In this document: positions 17,692 to 27,710 of the stretch, in pieces
How positions within the stretch are numbered: position 1 is the first letter of the stretch
How the letters are laid out: each line of letters starts with the position of its first letter
DNA from: Lysinibacillus sp. SGAir0095
GTDB taxonomy: Bacteria; Bacillota; Bacilli; Bacillales_A; Planococcaceae
Assembly (NCBI RefSeq): GCF_005491425.1
Contig: NZ_CP028083.1
Location: 3,998,001-4,062,000, forward strand
Reading direction: 5' to 3'
Length of the DNA stretch: 64,000 bases
Made by a program: the position numbers and the translations under genes
Notes under the pieces: model-generated
What the model saw: the letters and a program-made list of their open reading frames with translations, nothing else
Database searches by the model: none
Told to the model about the DNA's origin: nothing

Positions 17692-19002
17692 ATGTCTATT
17701 TTCAAAAAAAATCTACAAAAACGGAATTCCCGCTATTTCGATGTAGAAAAATACATACAGGAAGTTACATTAAATCTATCTAATTACCCAGATCTTCAGA
17801 ATCAAGTTCAACTGATTAATTTAACAGTTGAAGACCTAGCTATCTTAAAGCAACTAAAACCTTTAACTGAACAATTTATTCCCGAAATGGTTAATCAATT
17901 TTATGACGCACTGATAAAGAGTCATCATCTAATGAGCATTATCAATCAACATTCAAAAATTGAACGATTAAAGGGTACATTAACAAAACATTTATCTGAA
18001 ATTTTCGAAAGTAAAATCAATGATGACTATGTAAGACAAAGAAATACAATCGCTGCAACACATGTACGTATCGGCCTAGAATCGCAATGGTATTTAAGCT
18101 CATTCCAATCATTGACGTCTACTTTTAACAATTTTATAAACGAGCTGGATATTTCAAAAGAAGATTCTCTAAAAGCAATCAATGCTTTCTCTAAAATTAT
18201 TAATCTTGAACAACAGCTAGTTATTCAAGCTTATGAAGCGGAACAACAACGCATCCGTACACAGGATGAAGCCATCAAAAATGCTTTGATTTCTTCCGTT
18301 CAAAATACAGCAGAGGAGTTAAATGCAATTAGTCAAGAAACGACTGCCTCTTTATATGGCATCTCTTCTCAATCAGGAAGTATTGCGGCTGCCACAAAAC
18401 AAGGATTGGATTTTGTGGCGGATACAGAGGAAAAGTCTAGTTTAGGGAAAAACCATTTAGAGACTCAAACTCAACTGATGCAAGTTATTTTAGAAAGTGT
18501 TAATATGCTTGAAAAGTCAATGAGTAATTTGCGTACTTCATCCCAAAAGATTTCAGAGATTGTTGCACTCGTAACAGGTATTGCTGATCAAACAAATTTA
18601 TTGGCATTAAATGCATCCATCGAAGCTGCACGGGCTGGAGAGCATGGAAAAGGCTTTGCAGTTGTAGCAGATGAAGTAAGGAAACTAGCTGAAGAAACGA
18701 AAAGTGCTGTTCAAAATGTCTCTTATTTAATCCATGAAACAGAGACAAATATCAAGCATATGACTAACTCTGTCAATAATGTGGATGATCAGGTACAAAG
18801 AAGCGTTCAAACTCAGCAAAGCCTAGAGGAATCCTTCAACTCTATTGCAAAAGCAGTGTCTGGCATTAAAGAGCAATACACAAGTACTACAACTGACATC
18901 ACAAAAATCTCAAAATTAATTAGTGAGCTAACAGAAAGTGCATCTCAAGTATCTTCTTCTTCAGATTCACTGCTAAATATCGTTCACGAATTAACTGAAT
19001 AA
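17692..19002 (+). CDS. hemAT: Globin-coupled chemotaxis sensor, HemAT-like
   Basis: A 436-residue soluble chemoreceptor. Residues 1-180 form a protoglobin domain: the proximal heme histidine is H124 in [15 protein letters not shown], and a tyrosine near residue 71 fits the oxygen-contacting position of the family. Residues 190-436 are the methyl-accepting signalling coiled coil with the conserved tip [20 protein letters not shown]. No membrane helix is present. By family it senses oxygen and signals to CheA for aerotaxis. No flagellar or che gene is nearby. CGGAG lies seven bases before the ATG; I saw no convincing promoter. Confidence 0.92.
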   Translation: MSIFKKNLQKRNSRYFDVEKYIQEVTLNLSNYPDLQNQVQLINLTVEDLAILKQLKPLTEQFIPEMVNQFYDALIKSHHLMSIINQHSKIERLKGTLTKHLSEIFESKINDDYVRQRNTIAATHVRIGLESQWYLSSFQSLTSTFNNFINELDISKEDSLKAINAFSKIINLEQQLVIQAYEAEQQRIRTQDEAIKNALISSVQNTAEELNAISQETTASLYGISSQSGSIAAATKQGLDFVADTEEKSSLGKNHLETQTQLMQVILESVNMLEKSMSNLRTSSQKISEIVALVTGIADQTNLLALNASIEAARAGEHGKGFAVVADEVRKLAEETKSAVQNVSYLIHETETNIKHMTNSVNNVDDQVQRSVQTQQSLEESFNSIAKAVSGIKEQYTSTTTDITKISKLISELTESASQVSSSSDSLLNIVHELTE

Positions 19003-19024
19003 AGTTTTAAATAACCATATAGAA

Positions 19025-19066
19025 AGAACCTTCTAAAAAGTTATATTAGTCTATTTAGAAGGTTCT
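19025..19066. terminator. Bidirectional terminator between hemAT-like gene and thioesterase gene
   Basis: AGAACCTTCTAA (19025-19036) pairs with TTAGAAGGTTCT (19055-19066); followed by CTTATTTATT on the plus strand and TTCT-rich sequence on the minus strand. It separates two convergent genes. Confidence 0.8.
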
Positions 19067-19071
19067 CTTAT

Positions 19072-19578
19072 TTATTCAAGATTTTCTAATAGCTTCCTAC
19101 GTGCCATCGTATTTTGCCTTTTAGCTTGCCGCAATTCTCTACGAGCCGACCCCGTTTCGAAAAGCTGACGTTCTCGATCGGTTTCCGGGTAAACCTTCGG
19201 GACTTGTATCGGTTTTCCTGATTCATCTACAGCCACCATTGTGACAAATGATTCCGTCGTTAGCTTTTGCTCACCAGTCATGATGTTATGGGCCATAACC
19301 CGGACGTAAACTTCCATCGACGAGCGTCCAGTAGATGTGATCATAGCTTCTAATTCAAGAATATCCCCCTCATAAGCAGGTGATATAAAATCAACCGAAT
19401 CAAAGGAAGCTGTAACAACCTCTGACTTGGCATGTTTCATAGAGGTGATAGCAGCAATCTCATCAATAAAAGCTAGAACTTTCCCACCAAAGATGGAATG
19501 ATGATGATTTGTATCTGGTGGTAATACAAGGTGTGTCTGAAAAGAACGAGAATAACTTATCGGCACTTCATTTGTCAT
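19072..19578 (-). CDS. Acyl-CoA thioesterase (hotdog fold, YkhA-like)
   Basis: A 168-residue single hotdog domain. HHHSIFGGKVLAFIDEIAAI carries the glycine turn and the active-site aspartate/glutamate region, and ASFDSVDFISPAYEGDILEL follows. The tail is basic (RRELRQAKRQNTMARRKLLE). The family hydrolyses medium- or long-chain acyl-CoA to free acid and CoA. Closest recalled relative is Bacillus YkhA. A ribosome binding site GGAGGG precedes the ATG. Confidence 0.88.
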   Translation of the reverse strand: MTNEVPISYSRSFQTHLVLPPDTNHHHSIFGGKVLAFIDEIAAITSMKHAKSEVVTASFDSVDFISPAYEGDILELEAMITSTGRSSMEVYVRVMAHNIMTGEQKLTTESFVTMVAVDESGKPIQVPKVYPETDRERQLFETGSARRELRQAKRQNTMARRKLLENLE

Positions 19579-19692
19579 ATAGACCCTCCACTACTTCTCT
19601 TCGATGATAATACTGTTTACACTGTTTGATACATGAAAGAGTCAAACCACATTAACTTCATTCAGTTTAAATTTCTCAAGTACTAAATCAAA

Positions 19693-21120
19693 TTATATTG
19701 TAGTTTTAATCGTAATAAACTTCAAATCTGTCATTTCTTCAATTGCATATTTAATGCCTTCTCTTCCGTATCCACTATTTTTAACCCCACCATATGGCAT
19801 GTTATCAACTCTGAATGTTGGAATATCATTAATCACAACAGTTCCTGCTTCCATTTCTTCTGCCGCCTTCATAGCATCAGTCAAAACATTTGTAAAAATC
19901 CCTGCGTTTAAGCCCAAATCTGAAGCATTGACTAAAGAGATTGCCTCATCCAACGTTGAATAAGGTACAAGTGACACAATAGGTGCAAAAGTTTCTTGGC
20001 AAACTACTTTCATATGAGGCTTTACATTCACCATGACTGTTGGTTGTAATGTCCTTTGCGTAAACTCTGCACCTGTGGCTACTTTTGCCCCTTCGGATTT
20101 TGCCTCTTCAATCCATTGTTTAATTCGTTCAAGTTCTTTTGGATTAATCATCGCACTAACATCCGTTGAAGGGTCAAGTGGGTCACCTAATTTAAGCTTT
20201 CTTGTTTTTTCTATAAAAGCTTTAGCAAATTCATCATAAATCGAGTCATGCACATAAACTCTTTGTAGGGAGATACAAACTTGTCCTGCATATCCAAATG
20301 CACCGGCTACACAGCGCGAAATAATTTCATCTATAGGTGTACTTGGCTCGACAACTACTGCAGCATTAGAGCCTAATTCTAACGTAAGTTTACGTAGTCC
20401 CACTTTTTCTTTTATTTTCAATCCAACTGCACCACTACCTGTAAATGTTACTTTTTTAACAAGAGGATGGGTTACAAGTGAATCACTTAACTCACTGCCA
20501 GAGCCTGTAACAATTTGAAGCACTCCATCCGGTAATCCCGCTTCCTTGAATACTTCCGCCATAACAAGTGAAGTTAATGGCGTTTGTGTAGCAGGCTTCA
20601 ATACAACGGAGTTTCCAACAGCAATTGCTGGCCCTAATTTATGGGCCACCAGGTTAAACGGGAAGTTAAATGGTGTAATGGCAGACACAACACCAATTGG
20701 AACCCTTTTAGTATAACCAATCCGGTCTTTCGTTCCTGGAGCAGCATCTAATGGAACAGTTTCCCCCGTAGATTGTTTTGCTGCTTCAGCCGAGAATTGA
20801 TACGTTGCGATTGTTCTGTCTATCTCTGTTAAGCTAGCAGACAATGGTTTTCCCGCTTCCAAAGCTAAAATTCGCGCGAACTCTTCTTTTCGTTCACGCA
20901 TAATCTCTACTACTTTATATAAAATTTCTGCCCTTTCATAAGCAGTTGTTTTCTTAAAAGATTGAAATGACTTATGTGCCCCTTCAATCGCACGTTCCAC
21001 ATCTTTAACAGAAGCCTTCGCTACCTCTGCAATAACTTCTCCAGAATAAGGTGCAGTTAATGAATAAGTTTTTTGGGCATTTTCCCAATTTCCATTAATC
21101 CATAATTTTGTTTCTTCCAA
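19693..21120 (-). CDS. NAD(P)-dependent aldehyde dehydrogenase
   Basis: A 475-residue aldehyde dehydrogenase. The Rossmann cofactor site includes VVSAITPFNFPFNLV and VTFTGSGAVG; the general-base glutamate is in LTLELGSNAAVV, and the catalytic cysteine in GYAGQVCISLQRVYVH. The sequence style is that of lactaldehyde/succinate-semialdehyde-type enzymes, but the substrate cannot be read from the sequence. It is alone on the minus strand; the next gene upstream is a DUF4003 protein 78 bases away. Confidence 0.9.
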   Translation of the reverse strand: MEETKLWINGNWENAQKTYSLTAPYSGEVIAEVAKASVKDVERAIEGAHKSFQSFKKTTAYERAEILYKVVEIMRERKEEFARILALEAGKPLSASLTEIDRTIATYQFSAEAAKQSTGETVPLDAAPGTKDRIGYTKRVPIGVVSAITPFNFPFNLVAHKLGPAIAVGNSVVLKPATQTPLTSLVMAEVFKEAGLPDGVLQIVTGSGSELSDSLVTHPLVKKVTFTGSGAVGLKIKEKVGLRKLTLELGSNAAVVVEPSTPIDEIISRCVAGAFGYAGQVCISLQRVYVHDSIYDEFAKAFIEKTRKLKLGDPLDPSTDVSAMINPKELERIKQWIEEAKSEGAKVATGAEFTQRTLQPTVMVNVKPHMKVVCQETFAPIVSLVPYSTLDEAISLVNASDLGLNAGIFTNVLTDAMKAAEEMEAGTVVINDIPTFRVDNMPYGGVKNSGYGREGIKYAIEEMTDLKFITIKTTI

Positions 21121-21198
21121 CCGAAAACAACCTCCTCTAGCCTTCTTATTCTATTGTATCACTGTTGTCCAAAACTCACTCTTATGTAAGATTAATGA

Positions 21199-22173
21199 TT
21201 AGTTAAAAAAATCGAATACATCCGAAATTCCACCTGATGGAATGATGGAACCTAGCTCTAAGACAAAGTCGACAATATCAAATAAAGTTAAGATGCTTGT
21301 TAAACCTGAAATATCAATTAAATTATGCACCTCAACTAAATCATGAACAATCTTTTGAATGGCTACAATCAATGCATAGTCCTTGACGTTTTTAAAAATC
21401 TTCTGCCCCATTAACTGATTATGTAAAGAAGTAAGTTCGTTTATTTTTGAATTATCTGTTGCAGCTAAAGCTAAAACACCCAAATAAGGGTAATGAAGTT
21501 TTTTCACTTTTACGCCTCGTTCTATCAGTTCTTCCCTTAGCTTCACAACATATTCCAACATAATTTTATTATAATCTTCACTATACACAGTCATGATTTG
21601 TGCTAGTGCCTGTAAGTGGTTTCCCATTGTAAATTGATTATTTCTTAGGTTGCTGTAGTACTTCATTATCGTATCTGCTTGAGTTTTTGGTTGTACATTC
21701 GAGTTTGCTGTTAAAAAAACAGCATATGGAATATCTTCTTTGGACGTTAAAAACCGTTGATTTCGGTTCATTTCATCATATAATTGCTTTGCTCTTTGTG
21801 CATGCTCCAGATTACTTGGCTGTAAAAATAAAGCTCCTACTATTCGATGTGGTGTCTTTTTGAATTTGACTTGATCTAATAGTAGGTCATTCGCTATGAT
21901 GTGTTTGATTTCCTTGTTCCTATCCTCCTGTTGTAAGAGGTGGAAGGCTAATTTGTAGCTTGTATTCGACTCCAATCGTGTCGGTAATGCCTTCTCTCCA
22001 CTTTCTTGAATTTCTTCTATTATTTTTTGTAGAATGACTCCACTAAATTGTTTTTGAGCAAGTGTATATCTGCATGCTAATGAATGCATTAGCTGAATGT
22101 CATGACCACCGGTATAATTGAAAAGACGATTATAATTGTCTTGAAACGCCTTTATGAATTGCTCTTCACTCAT
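21199..22173 (-). CDS. DUF4003-family protein, function unknown
   Basis: A 324-residue, mostly helical soluble protein. The segments FLTSKEDIPYAVFLTANS and GNHLQALAQIMTVYSEDYNK resemble DUF4003 proteins of Bacillus. No catalytic motif is visible. Ribosome binding site GGGAGTGA. It lies between two aldehyde dehydrogenase units, but nothing ties it to them functionally. Confidence 0.7.
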   Translation of the reverse strand: MSEEQFIKAFQDNYNRLFNYTGGHDIQLMHSLACRYTLAQKQFSGVILQKIIEEIQESGEKALPTRLESNTSYKLAFHLLQQEDRNKEIKHIIANDLLLDQVKFKKTPHRIVGALFLQPSNLEHAQRAKQLYDEMNRNQRFLTSKEDIPYAVFLTANSNVQPKTQADTIMKYYSNLRNNQFTMGNHLQALAQIMTVYSEDYNKIMLEYVVKLREELIERGVKVKKLHYPYLGVLALAATDNSKINELTSLHNQLMGQKIFKNVKDYALIVAIQKIVHDLVEVHNLIDISGLTSILTLFDIVDFVLELGSIIPSGGISDVFDFFN

Positions 22174-22266
22174 CTAAATCACTCCCATCATTAACTACTA
22201 CTTTTCTCGGGAAATAGTTTCATAGAAAACTTAACTAAAGAACTATTTGCAGATTAAATCAAAAAA

Positions 22267-22302
22267 GAGGTTCCCTGCCAGAATATTCTAGCAAAAAACC
22301 TC
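22267..22302 (-). terminator. Terminator after the DUF779 gene
   Basis: On the minus strand GAGGTT and AACCTC enclose GCTAGAATATTCTGGC, which pairs with itself; TTTTTT follows. It lies just after the stop of the DUF779 gene and ends the aldehyde dehydrogenase operon. Confidence 0.75.
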
Positions 22303-22308
22303 CCACCT

Positions 22309-22662
22309 TTATATTAGTTGTGCTAACTCTTCTGATGTAAAAGCTCTAGATCTAGTAAGAAAACGTTTCCCCTCGACACCCTCTAACGAAAACATTCCTC
22401 CTCGACCTTCCACTACATCAATAATGAGCTGCGTATGCTTCCAATAATCGAACTGGCTTTTGTGCATATAAAACTTGGCTCCACCTATCTCACCAAGTAG
22501 AATATCGGCATTCCCAATGATTAGATCTCCTTCTGGGTAACACATCGGCGAAGAACCATCACAGCAACCACCCGATTGATGGAACATGATTGGACCATGC
22601 TTGTCCTTTAACTTTTCAATCAATTCAAGTGCGGCATCGGTAGCAGTTACACGTTGAACCAC
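22309..22662 (-). CDS. DUF779-family protein, aldehyde dehydrogenase partner
   Basis: A 117-residue protein with the DUF779 cysteine cluster SGGCCDGSSPMCYPEGD. DUF779 genes commonly sit beside acetaldehyde/acetoin-type aldehyde dehydrogenases (AcoD/ExaC); the biochemical role is not established. It starts with GTG, with AAAGGGGGG upstream, 40 bases after the dehydrogenase stop, and shares its transcript. Confidence 0.88.
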   Translation of the reverse strand: MVQRVTATDAALELIEKLKDKHGPIMFHQSGGCCDGSSPMCYPEGDLIIGNADILLGEIGGAKFYMHKSQFDYWKHTQLIIDVVEGRGGMFSLEGVEGKRFLTRSRAFTSEELAQLI

Positions 22663-22702
22663 ATGAGCCCCCCTTTACTAAAAAAACGCGCCTTATTAAG
22701 AA

Positions 22703-24238
22703 TTAGAAGAATCCAAGTTTGTTAGGACTATAGCTTACTAGTAGGTTTTTCGTTTGTTGATAATGCTCTAGCATCATCTTGTGATTTTCACGGCCTACGC
22801 CAGACATTTTGTAGCCTCCAAATGCAGCGTGCGCTGGGTATGCGTGATAGCAGTTTGTCCATACACGACCCGCTTCAATACCTCGACCAAAACGGTATGC
22901 AGTATTCATATCACGTGTCCAAACCCCTGCACCTAAACCGTAAAGCGTGTCATTTGCAATTTCCAACGCTTCTTCTTTTGTTTTGAACGTTGTAACTGCC
23001 ACAACAGGACCAAAAATTTCTTCCTGGAAGATACGCATACTGTTATCCCCTTTAAATACAGTTGGCTGAATATAATAGCCATCTGACAGGTCACCTTCTA
23101 AAGCATTACGATCTCCTCCTGCTAGTACCTGTGCCCCTTCTTGTTTTCCGATATCTAAGTAAGAGAGGATTTTTTCCATTTGCTCAGAGGAAGCTTGGGC
23201 ACCCATCATTGTACTTGGATCTAATGGATTTCCTGTTTTAATTTCTTCAACTCTTTTTAACGCACGCTCTATGAATTTATCGTAAATTGACTCTTGAATT
23301 AATGCACGTGATGGACAAGTACATACCTCTCCTTGGTTAAGTGCAAATAATACAAAACCTTCAATTGCTTTATCTAAAAATTCATCATCTGCATCCATTA
23401 CATCTTCAAAGAAGATATTTGGTGATTTCCCACCTAATTCAAGTGTTACAGGAATAATATTTTGTGAGGCATATTGCATAATTAAGCGGCCAGTTGTTGT
23501 TTCACCAGTAAACGCAATTTTGCCGATACGTGGGTTAGAAGCAAGTGGTTTTCCAGCTTCTAAGCCAAAACCATTCACAATATTTACAACACCTGGTGGC
23601 AATAAATCTTCAATTAGCTCCATTAATACCATAATGGAAGTTGGTGTTTGCTCTGCTGGTTTTAATACTACGCAGTTTCCAGCCGCCAATGCTGGTGCTA
23701 ATTTCCAAACAGCCATTAGTAGAGGGAAATTCCAAGGAATGATTTGCCCTACTACACCAATTGGCTCATGGAAGTGGTATGCAACCGTATCATTATCAAT
23801 TTGGCTCAATCCGCCTTCTTGTGCACGAATGGCACCTGCGAAATAGCGGAAGTGGTCAATAGCAAGTGGTAAGTCAGCATTTAAAGTTTCACGAACTGCT
23901 TTACCATTTTCCCAAGTTTCCGCGACAGCCAGCTTTTCTAAATTCTCTTCAATTCGATCTGCAATTTTATTTAAAATATTAGCACGCTCTGCAACGGATG
24001 TTTTTCCCCAAGACTCTTTTGCTGCATGCGCTGCATCCAACGCCAATTCAATATCCTCTTCAGTTGAACGAGCAACCTCTGTAAATGCTTTCCCTGTAAC
24101 TGGTGTCACATTTTCAAAGTATTGACCTCTAGTAGGTGGTGTCCATTTACCTCCGATATAATTATCATACTTATCCTTAAAATTCACTACTGCACCTTCT
24201 GTGTTTGGAAATGCATAAGCCATTGTTAATACTGACAT
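22703..24238 (-). CDS. Aldehyde dehydrogenase, AcoD/ExaC type
   Basis: A 511-residue NAD-dependent aldehyde dehydrogenase. The cofactor segment is [20 protein letters not shown]; the general-base glutamate is in [11 protein letters not shown]; the catalytic cysteine is in [15 protein letters not shown], a double-cysteine motif typical of the AcoD/ExaC/AldB group that oxidises acetaldehyde and short aliphatic aldehydes. The ATG at 24236-24238 has AGGGGAGA nine bases upstream. It is followed by DUF779 in one operon. Upstream are two copies of a TTGTARTTGCAA motif that may be its operator. Confidence 0.92.
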   Translation of the reverse strand: MSVLTMAYAFPNTEGAVVNFKDKYDNYIGGKWTPPTRGQYFENVTPVTGKAFTEVARSTEEDIELALDAAHAAKESWGKTSVAERANILNKIADRIEENLEKLAVAETWENGKAVRETLNADLPLAIDHFRYFAGAIRAQEGGLSQIDNDTVAYHFHEPIGVVGQIIPWNFPLLMAVWKLAPALAAGNCVVLKPAEQTPTSIMVLMELIEDLLPPGVVNIVNGFGLEAGKPLASNPRIGKIAFTGETTTGRLIMQYASQNIIPVTLELGGKSPNIFFEDVMDADDEFLDKAIEGFVLFALNQGEVCTCPSRALIQESIYDKFIERALKRVEEIKTGNPLDPSTMMGAQASSEQMEKILSYLDIGKQEGAQVLAGGDRNALEGDLSDGYYIQPTVFKGDNSMRIFQEEIFGPVVAVTTFKTKEEALEIANDTLYGLGAGVWTRDMNTAYRFGRGIEAGRVWTNCYHAYPAHAAFGGYKMSGVGRENHKMMLEHYQQTKNLLVSYSPNKLGFF

Positions 24239-24324
24239 AATTATAGTCTCCCCTTTACAGCTATTAGTCTTCCTATACCTTTACACCAGAGTATCCCAAT
24301 CTAATAGAAAAGGTATTTAATAAT

Positions 24325-24416
24325 ATATATTGTTGTAGTTGCAAGAATATATCTAAAAAACACAAATTTTTACAGAAATTTTTTCGACAAATACTATAGA
24401 TTTTGTAATTGCAAAA
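24325..24416 (-). promoter_or_regulatory. Two copies of a TTGTARTTGCAA motif upstream of the aldehyde dehydrogenase
   Basis: TTGTAGTTGCAA (24333-24344) and TTGTAATTGCAA (24404-24415) are 71 bases apart, both in the 240-base gap between the dehydrogenase and the divergent pseudouridine synthase. The first is extended into a 28-base inverted repeat: ATATATT (24325-24331) pairs with AATATAT (24346-24352). The second is flanked as TTTTG...CAAAA (24401-24416). This looks like a pair of sites for a dimeric regulator. A weak promoter candidate, TTGGGA-16-TATAGG, lies between them and the dehydrogenase. I saw no sigma-54 promoter. Confidence 0.45.
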
Positions 24417-24529
24417 AAAGTTAAACGGGGATTTAATAGGAATGTTTCTTCCATTTGTAGTCAACAATAGTAGAGCCAATGAAATTGATTATTGTATACT
24501 TGATTTACTACAAGTTATTAGGAGAGTTT

Positions 24530-25234
24530 ATGAGAATAAATAAATTTTTAAGTGAAACCGGCGTTACTTCACGCCGTGGTGCAGATAAATGGATTGAGGA
24601 GGGCCGGATTACAATTAATGGAGAGCTTGCCACTGTGGGTAGTCAGGTGATTGAAGGTGATGTGGTCTGTGTAGATGGTAAGCCTGTCAAAAAAGAAGAA
24701 GAGCTTGTCTATATAGCGTTAAATAAACCAGTGGGCATAACAAGTACGACAGAAAAACACATTAAGGGAAATGTAGTTGATTTTGTTGGTCACTCTAAGA
24801 GAATTTTCCACATTGGCCGGCTTGATAAAGAATCGGAAGGACTACTGCTGTTAACGAATGACGGAGATATTGTCAATGAAATCCTGCGTGCAGAAAACCA
24901 TCACGAAAAAGAATATGTTGTTCAAGTGGATCGACCAATTACAGATCAATTTTTAAAACAAATGGCTTCCGGTGTGGAGATTTTAGATACAAAAACGTTG
25001 CCCTGCAAGGTAGAAAAAGTGTCATCTCATGTCTTCAAAATCATCTTGGAGCAAGGACTAAATCGTCAAATTCGCCGTATGTGCTCAGCCCTGGGTTACT
25101 CTGTAAAAAGACTTCAACGCATTCGAATTATGAACATCCATCTTGGAAACCTGAAAGTTGGTCAGTGGCGAGACTTAACCCATAAAGAAAAAAACGAGTT
25201 GTTTACTCTATTAAAGTATCAACCGAAAAGCTAA
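24530..25234 (+). CDS. RNA pseudouridine synthase, RluF/RsuA-like
   Basis: A 234-residue RsuA-family enzyme. The N-terminal S4 RNA-binding domain begins MRINKFLSETGVTSRRGADK; the catalytic aspartate is in HIGRLDKESEGLLLLTN; LEQGLNRQIRRMCSALGY is the second family motif and closely matches the RluF subgroup (23S rRNA U2604). The ATG at 24530 is chosen because AGGAGA lies just upstream and gives the S4 start; a longer frame from 24479 adds 17 unrelated residues. Confidence 0.9.
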   Translation: MRINKFLSETGVTSRRGADKWIEEGRITINGELATVGSQVIEGDVVCVDGKPVKKEEELVYIALNKPVGITSTTEKHIKGNVVDFVGHSKRIFHIGRLDKESEGLLLLTNDGDIVNEILRAENHHEKEYVVQVDRPITDQFLKQMASGVEILDTKTLPCKVEKVSSHVFKIILEQGLNRQIRRMCSALGYSVKRLQRIRIMNIHLGNLKVGQWRDLTHKEKNELFTLLKYQPKS

Positions 25235-25248
25235 TGAATTTCACGCAA

Positions 25249-25278
25249 AAAAGGGAAGCCATTTTCGGCTTCCCTTTT
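25249..25278. terminator. Bidirectional terminator between rluF-like gene and livF
   Basis: AAAAGGGAAGCC and GGCTTCCCTTTT form a 12-bp stem with a 6-base loop. It ends both the plus-strand pseudouridine synthase gene and the minus-strand liv operon. Confidence 0.9.
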
Positions 25279-25279
25279 G

Positions 25280-25987
25280 TTACAAGCCCCCAAGATAGGC
25301 TGCTTTTACTTGTTCACTTTCTTGAAGTTCTTTCGCTGTTCCGGAAAGAACTATTTTACCTGTTTCGATTACATAAGCACGATTTGCGATGGATAGTGCC
25401 ATATTCGCATTTTGCTCTACCAATAAAACAGTGGTTCCTTGCTCATTCACCATTTTAATAATTTCAAAGATTTGCTTTACGATTAACGGAGCTAACCCCA
25501 TGGATGGTTCATCTAGCAGTAATAGCTTGGGCTTCGCCATCAGTGCACGACCCATTGCGAGCATTTGCTGTTCCCCACCTGATAATGTACCTGATGGCTG
25601 TTTACGGCGTTCTCCTAAAATCGGGAATAAATCATAGACATTTGCCATATCCTTTTTAATTCCATCACGATCATTACGTAAATACGCGCCTAGCTCCAAG
25701 TTTTCCTCTACAGACATCGTCGAAAAAACGCGTCTACCTTCTGGAACATGTGAAATACCACTTTTTACAATTGTCTGTGCGGCTTTCCCGCCGATTGGCT
25801 GTGTTTGATACAAAATTTCGCCTTTTTTAGGCTTCAATAAACCCGACAATGTTTTTAACAGCGTTGATTTCCCTGCACCATTTGCTCCGATTAATGTAAC
25901 AACTTCACCTTCATTTACTTCCAAGGAGACATCTTTTAATGCATGAATGTTACCATAAAATACCTCGATGTTATTTACCTTTAGCAT
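25280..25987 (-). CDS. livF: Branched-chain amino acid ABC transporter ATP-binding protein LivF
   Basis: A 235-residue ABC ATPase. Walker A is GANGAGKST near residue 33, the signature LSGGEQQM near 137 and Walker B LLLLDEPSMGL. It pairs with LivG to energise uptake through LivH-LivM. It ends the livJ-H-M-G-F operon and its start abuts the livG stop (shared base 25987), so translation is coupled. Confidence 0.94.
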   Translation of the reverse strand: MLKVNNIEVFYGNIHALKDVSLEVNEGEVVTLIGANGAGKSTLLKTLSGLLKPKKGEILYQTQPIGGKAAQTIVKSGISHVPEGRRVFSTMSVEENLELGAYLRNDRDGIKKDMANVYDLFPILGERRKQPSGTLSGGEQQMLAMGRALMAKPKLLLLDEPSMGLAPLIVKQIFEIIKMVNEQGTTVLLVEQNANMALSIANRAYVIETGKIVLSGTAKELQESEQVKAAYLGGL

Positions 25988-26763
25988 TAATCAGCCACCT
26001 CCTCGCCAAGATATGCTTCAATTACTTTAGGATTATTCCGAATTTCTTCTGGCTTCCCATCAGCAATTAATTGACCGTGGTCAAGCACATAAATACGTTC
26101 GCAAATCCCCATAACCAAATGCATATCATGTTCAATCAACAAAATCGTTAAATCAAATTCTTTTCGGATAAACGCTATTAACTCCATTAAATCATGCGTC
26201 TCTTGAGGATTCATACCAGCAGCCGGTTCATCCAGTAATAATAGCTTAGGTTTGGCAGCTAAAGCACGTGCAATTTCCAAACGACGCTGCATCCCGTATG
26301 GTAAGTTTTTGGCTAATTCATCTTTATAAACGTCTAAACCAAAAATCTTTAAAAACTCAATGGATTCCTGTTCCATTTTTGCTTCTCCGCTAAAATGACT
26401 TGGTAGACGGAAAATAGAAGAAATAATGGAATGCTTTGCAATATTGTGGTTGGCAACCTTTACATTATCTAAAACTGATAAATCCTTAAATAAACGAATA
26501 TTTTGGAAAGTACGACTCATTCCAAGCTTTGTTACCTGATAAGGCTTTAGCCCTTTTAAATTTTTGTCATCAAAGGTAATCGTCCCAACAGTTGGTTGAT
26601 ATACACCCGTTATCATATTAAACGTCGTTGTTTTCCCCGCACCGTTTGGACCGATTAAGCCCACTAGCTCGCCTTGATTTAAATACATATTTACATTTTG
26701 AACAGCTTTCAAGCCCCCAAATTGAATGCCCACATTTTCTGCGTTTAGAAGGTTACTTGTCAT
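25987..26763 (-). CDS. livG: Branched-chain amino acid ABC transporter ATP-binding protein LivG
   Basis: A 258-residue ABC ATPase. Walker A is GPNGAGKTT near residue 37; the signature is the LivG-type variant LPYGMQRRLEIARAL instead of LSGGQ; Walker B is LLLLDEPAAGM, followed by LLIEHDMHLVMG with the switch histidine. It overlaps the livM end by four bases and is the partner of LivF. Confidence 0.94.
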   Translation of the reverse strand: MTSNLLNAENVGIQFGGLKAVQNVNMYLNQGELVGLIGPNGAGKTTTFNMITGVYQPTVGTITFDDKNLKGLKPYQVTKLGMSRTFQNIRLFKDLSVLDNVKVANHNIAKHSIISSIFRLPSHFSGEAKMEQESIEFLKIFGLDVYKDELAKNLPYGMQRRLEIARALAAKPKLLLLDEPAAGMNPQETHDLMELIAFIRKEFDLTILLIEHDMHLVMGICERIYVLDHGQLIADGKPEEIRNNPKVIEAYLGEEVAD

Positions 26764-27698
26764 ATTTTAGTACCTCCTTTTCTTCCAAATTTAAATAAAG
26801 ACGTAATTTCCTTTGTCCCCATTAAACCTGTTGGACGGTATAGCATTACTAAAATTAGCACTAGTGAATAAATAATCATACGTGTTTCCGGGAAGTTTGC
26901 TAAAAACGCTGATACAACCGTTAAAAAGATCGCTGCAATAACTGATCCGGAAAGACTTCCTAATCCACCTAAAACAACGTAAATTAAAATATCAAAGGAT
27001 TTTAAGAAGTTAAAGGTAGTCGGTTGAATAATGAAAAAGTTATGTGCATAAATAGCACCGGCTAGCCCTGCAAATAACGAACCGATTGTAAAGGCAACAA
27101 CTTTGTAATAGGTTGTATTGATACCCATGGCGTCTGCTGCAATTTCATCTTCACGAATAGAAATCGCTCCACGACCATGTCTTGAATTTGTGAAGTTAGA
27201 AATAACAATGATTGTAATGAAAACACCCGCGAAAGCATAAGTCCACGTAGTCATATTCATAACCACCATACCTGCTGCTCCACCAACATAATCCACATTC
27301 AAAAAGATAATACGAATAATTTCTGCAAACCCAAGAGTCGCGATTGCTAAATAGTCCCCTTTAAGGCGTAATGTCGGTAAACCGACAAGTAAACCTGCTA
27401 AAGCTGCTACACCTGCTCCTAATATTAGTCCTACAGGAAGTGGCAAGCCTAATTTCATAGTTGCAATGGCACTGAAATATGCACCTACAGCCATAAAACC
27501 AGCATGTCCAATCGAAAATTGTCCCGTAATTCCAATAACGATATGTAAACTAACAGCAAGCATAATGTTAATACACATTTGCACTAAAATATTTTGATAA
27601 TATAAATCTAGTATTCCACCTGAAATTAAACCTTGAACGACTGCATAGATTACTAGCGCTAAAACAGAAAATACCCAAAAGACTTTAGACTTTTTCAT
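26760..27698 (-). CDS. livM: Branched-chain amino acid ABC transporter permease LivM
   Basis: A 312-residue permease with about eight to ten membrane helices. GQFSIGHAGFMAVGAYFSA and ISIREDEIAADAMGINTTYY (the EAA-like loop that contacts the ATPases) are family hallmarks. It forms the membrane channel with LivH, whose gene ends 13 bases upstream. The start overlap with livG shows coupling. Confidence 0.93.
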   Translation of the reverse strand: MKKSKVFWVFSVLALVIYAVVQGLISGGILDLYYQNILVQMCINIMLAVSLHIVIGITGQFSIGHAGFMAVGAYFSAIATMKLGLPLPVGLILGAGVAALAGLLVGLPTLRLKGDYLAIATLGFAEIIRIIFLNVDYVGGAAGMVVMNMTTWTYAFAGVFITIIVISNFTNSRHGRGAISIREDEIAADAMGINTTYYKVVAFTIGSLFAGLAGAIYAHNFFIIQPTTFNFLKSFDILIYVVLGGLGSLSGSVIAAIFLTVVSAFLANFPETRMIIYSLVLILVMLYRPTGLMGTKEITSLFKFGRKGGTKI

Positions 27699-27710
27699 TT
27701 ACCACCTCAC

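Noticed and set aside
24239..24324. Sigma-54 promoter for the aldehyde dehydrogenase
   Set aside because: No GG-N10-GC pair in the TGGCAC-N5-TTGCA pattern was found; only a weak sigma-A-like candidate.
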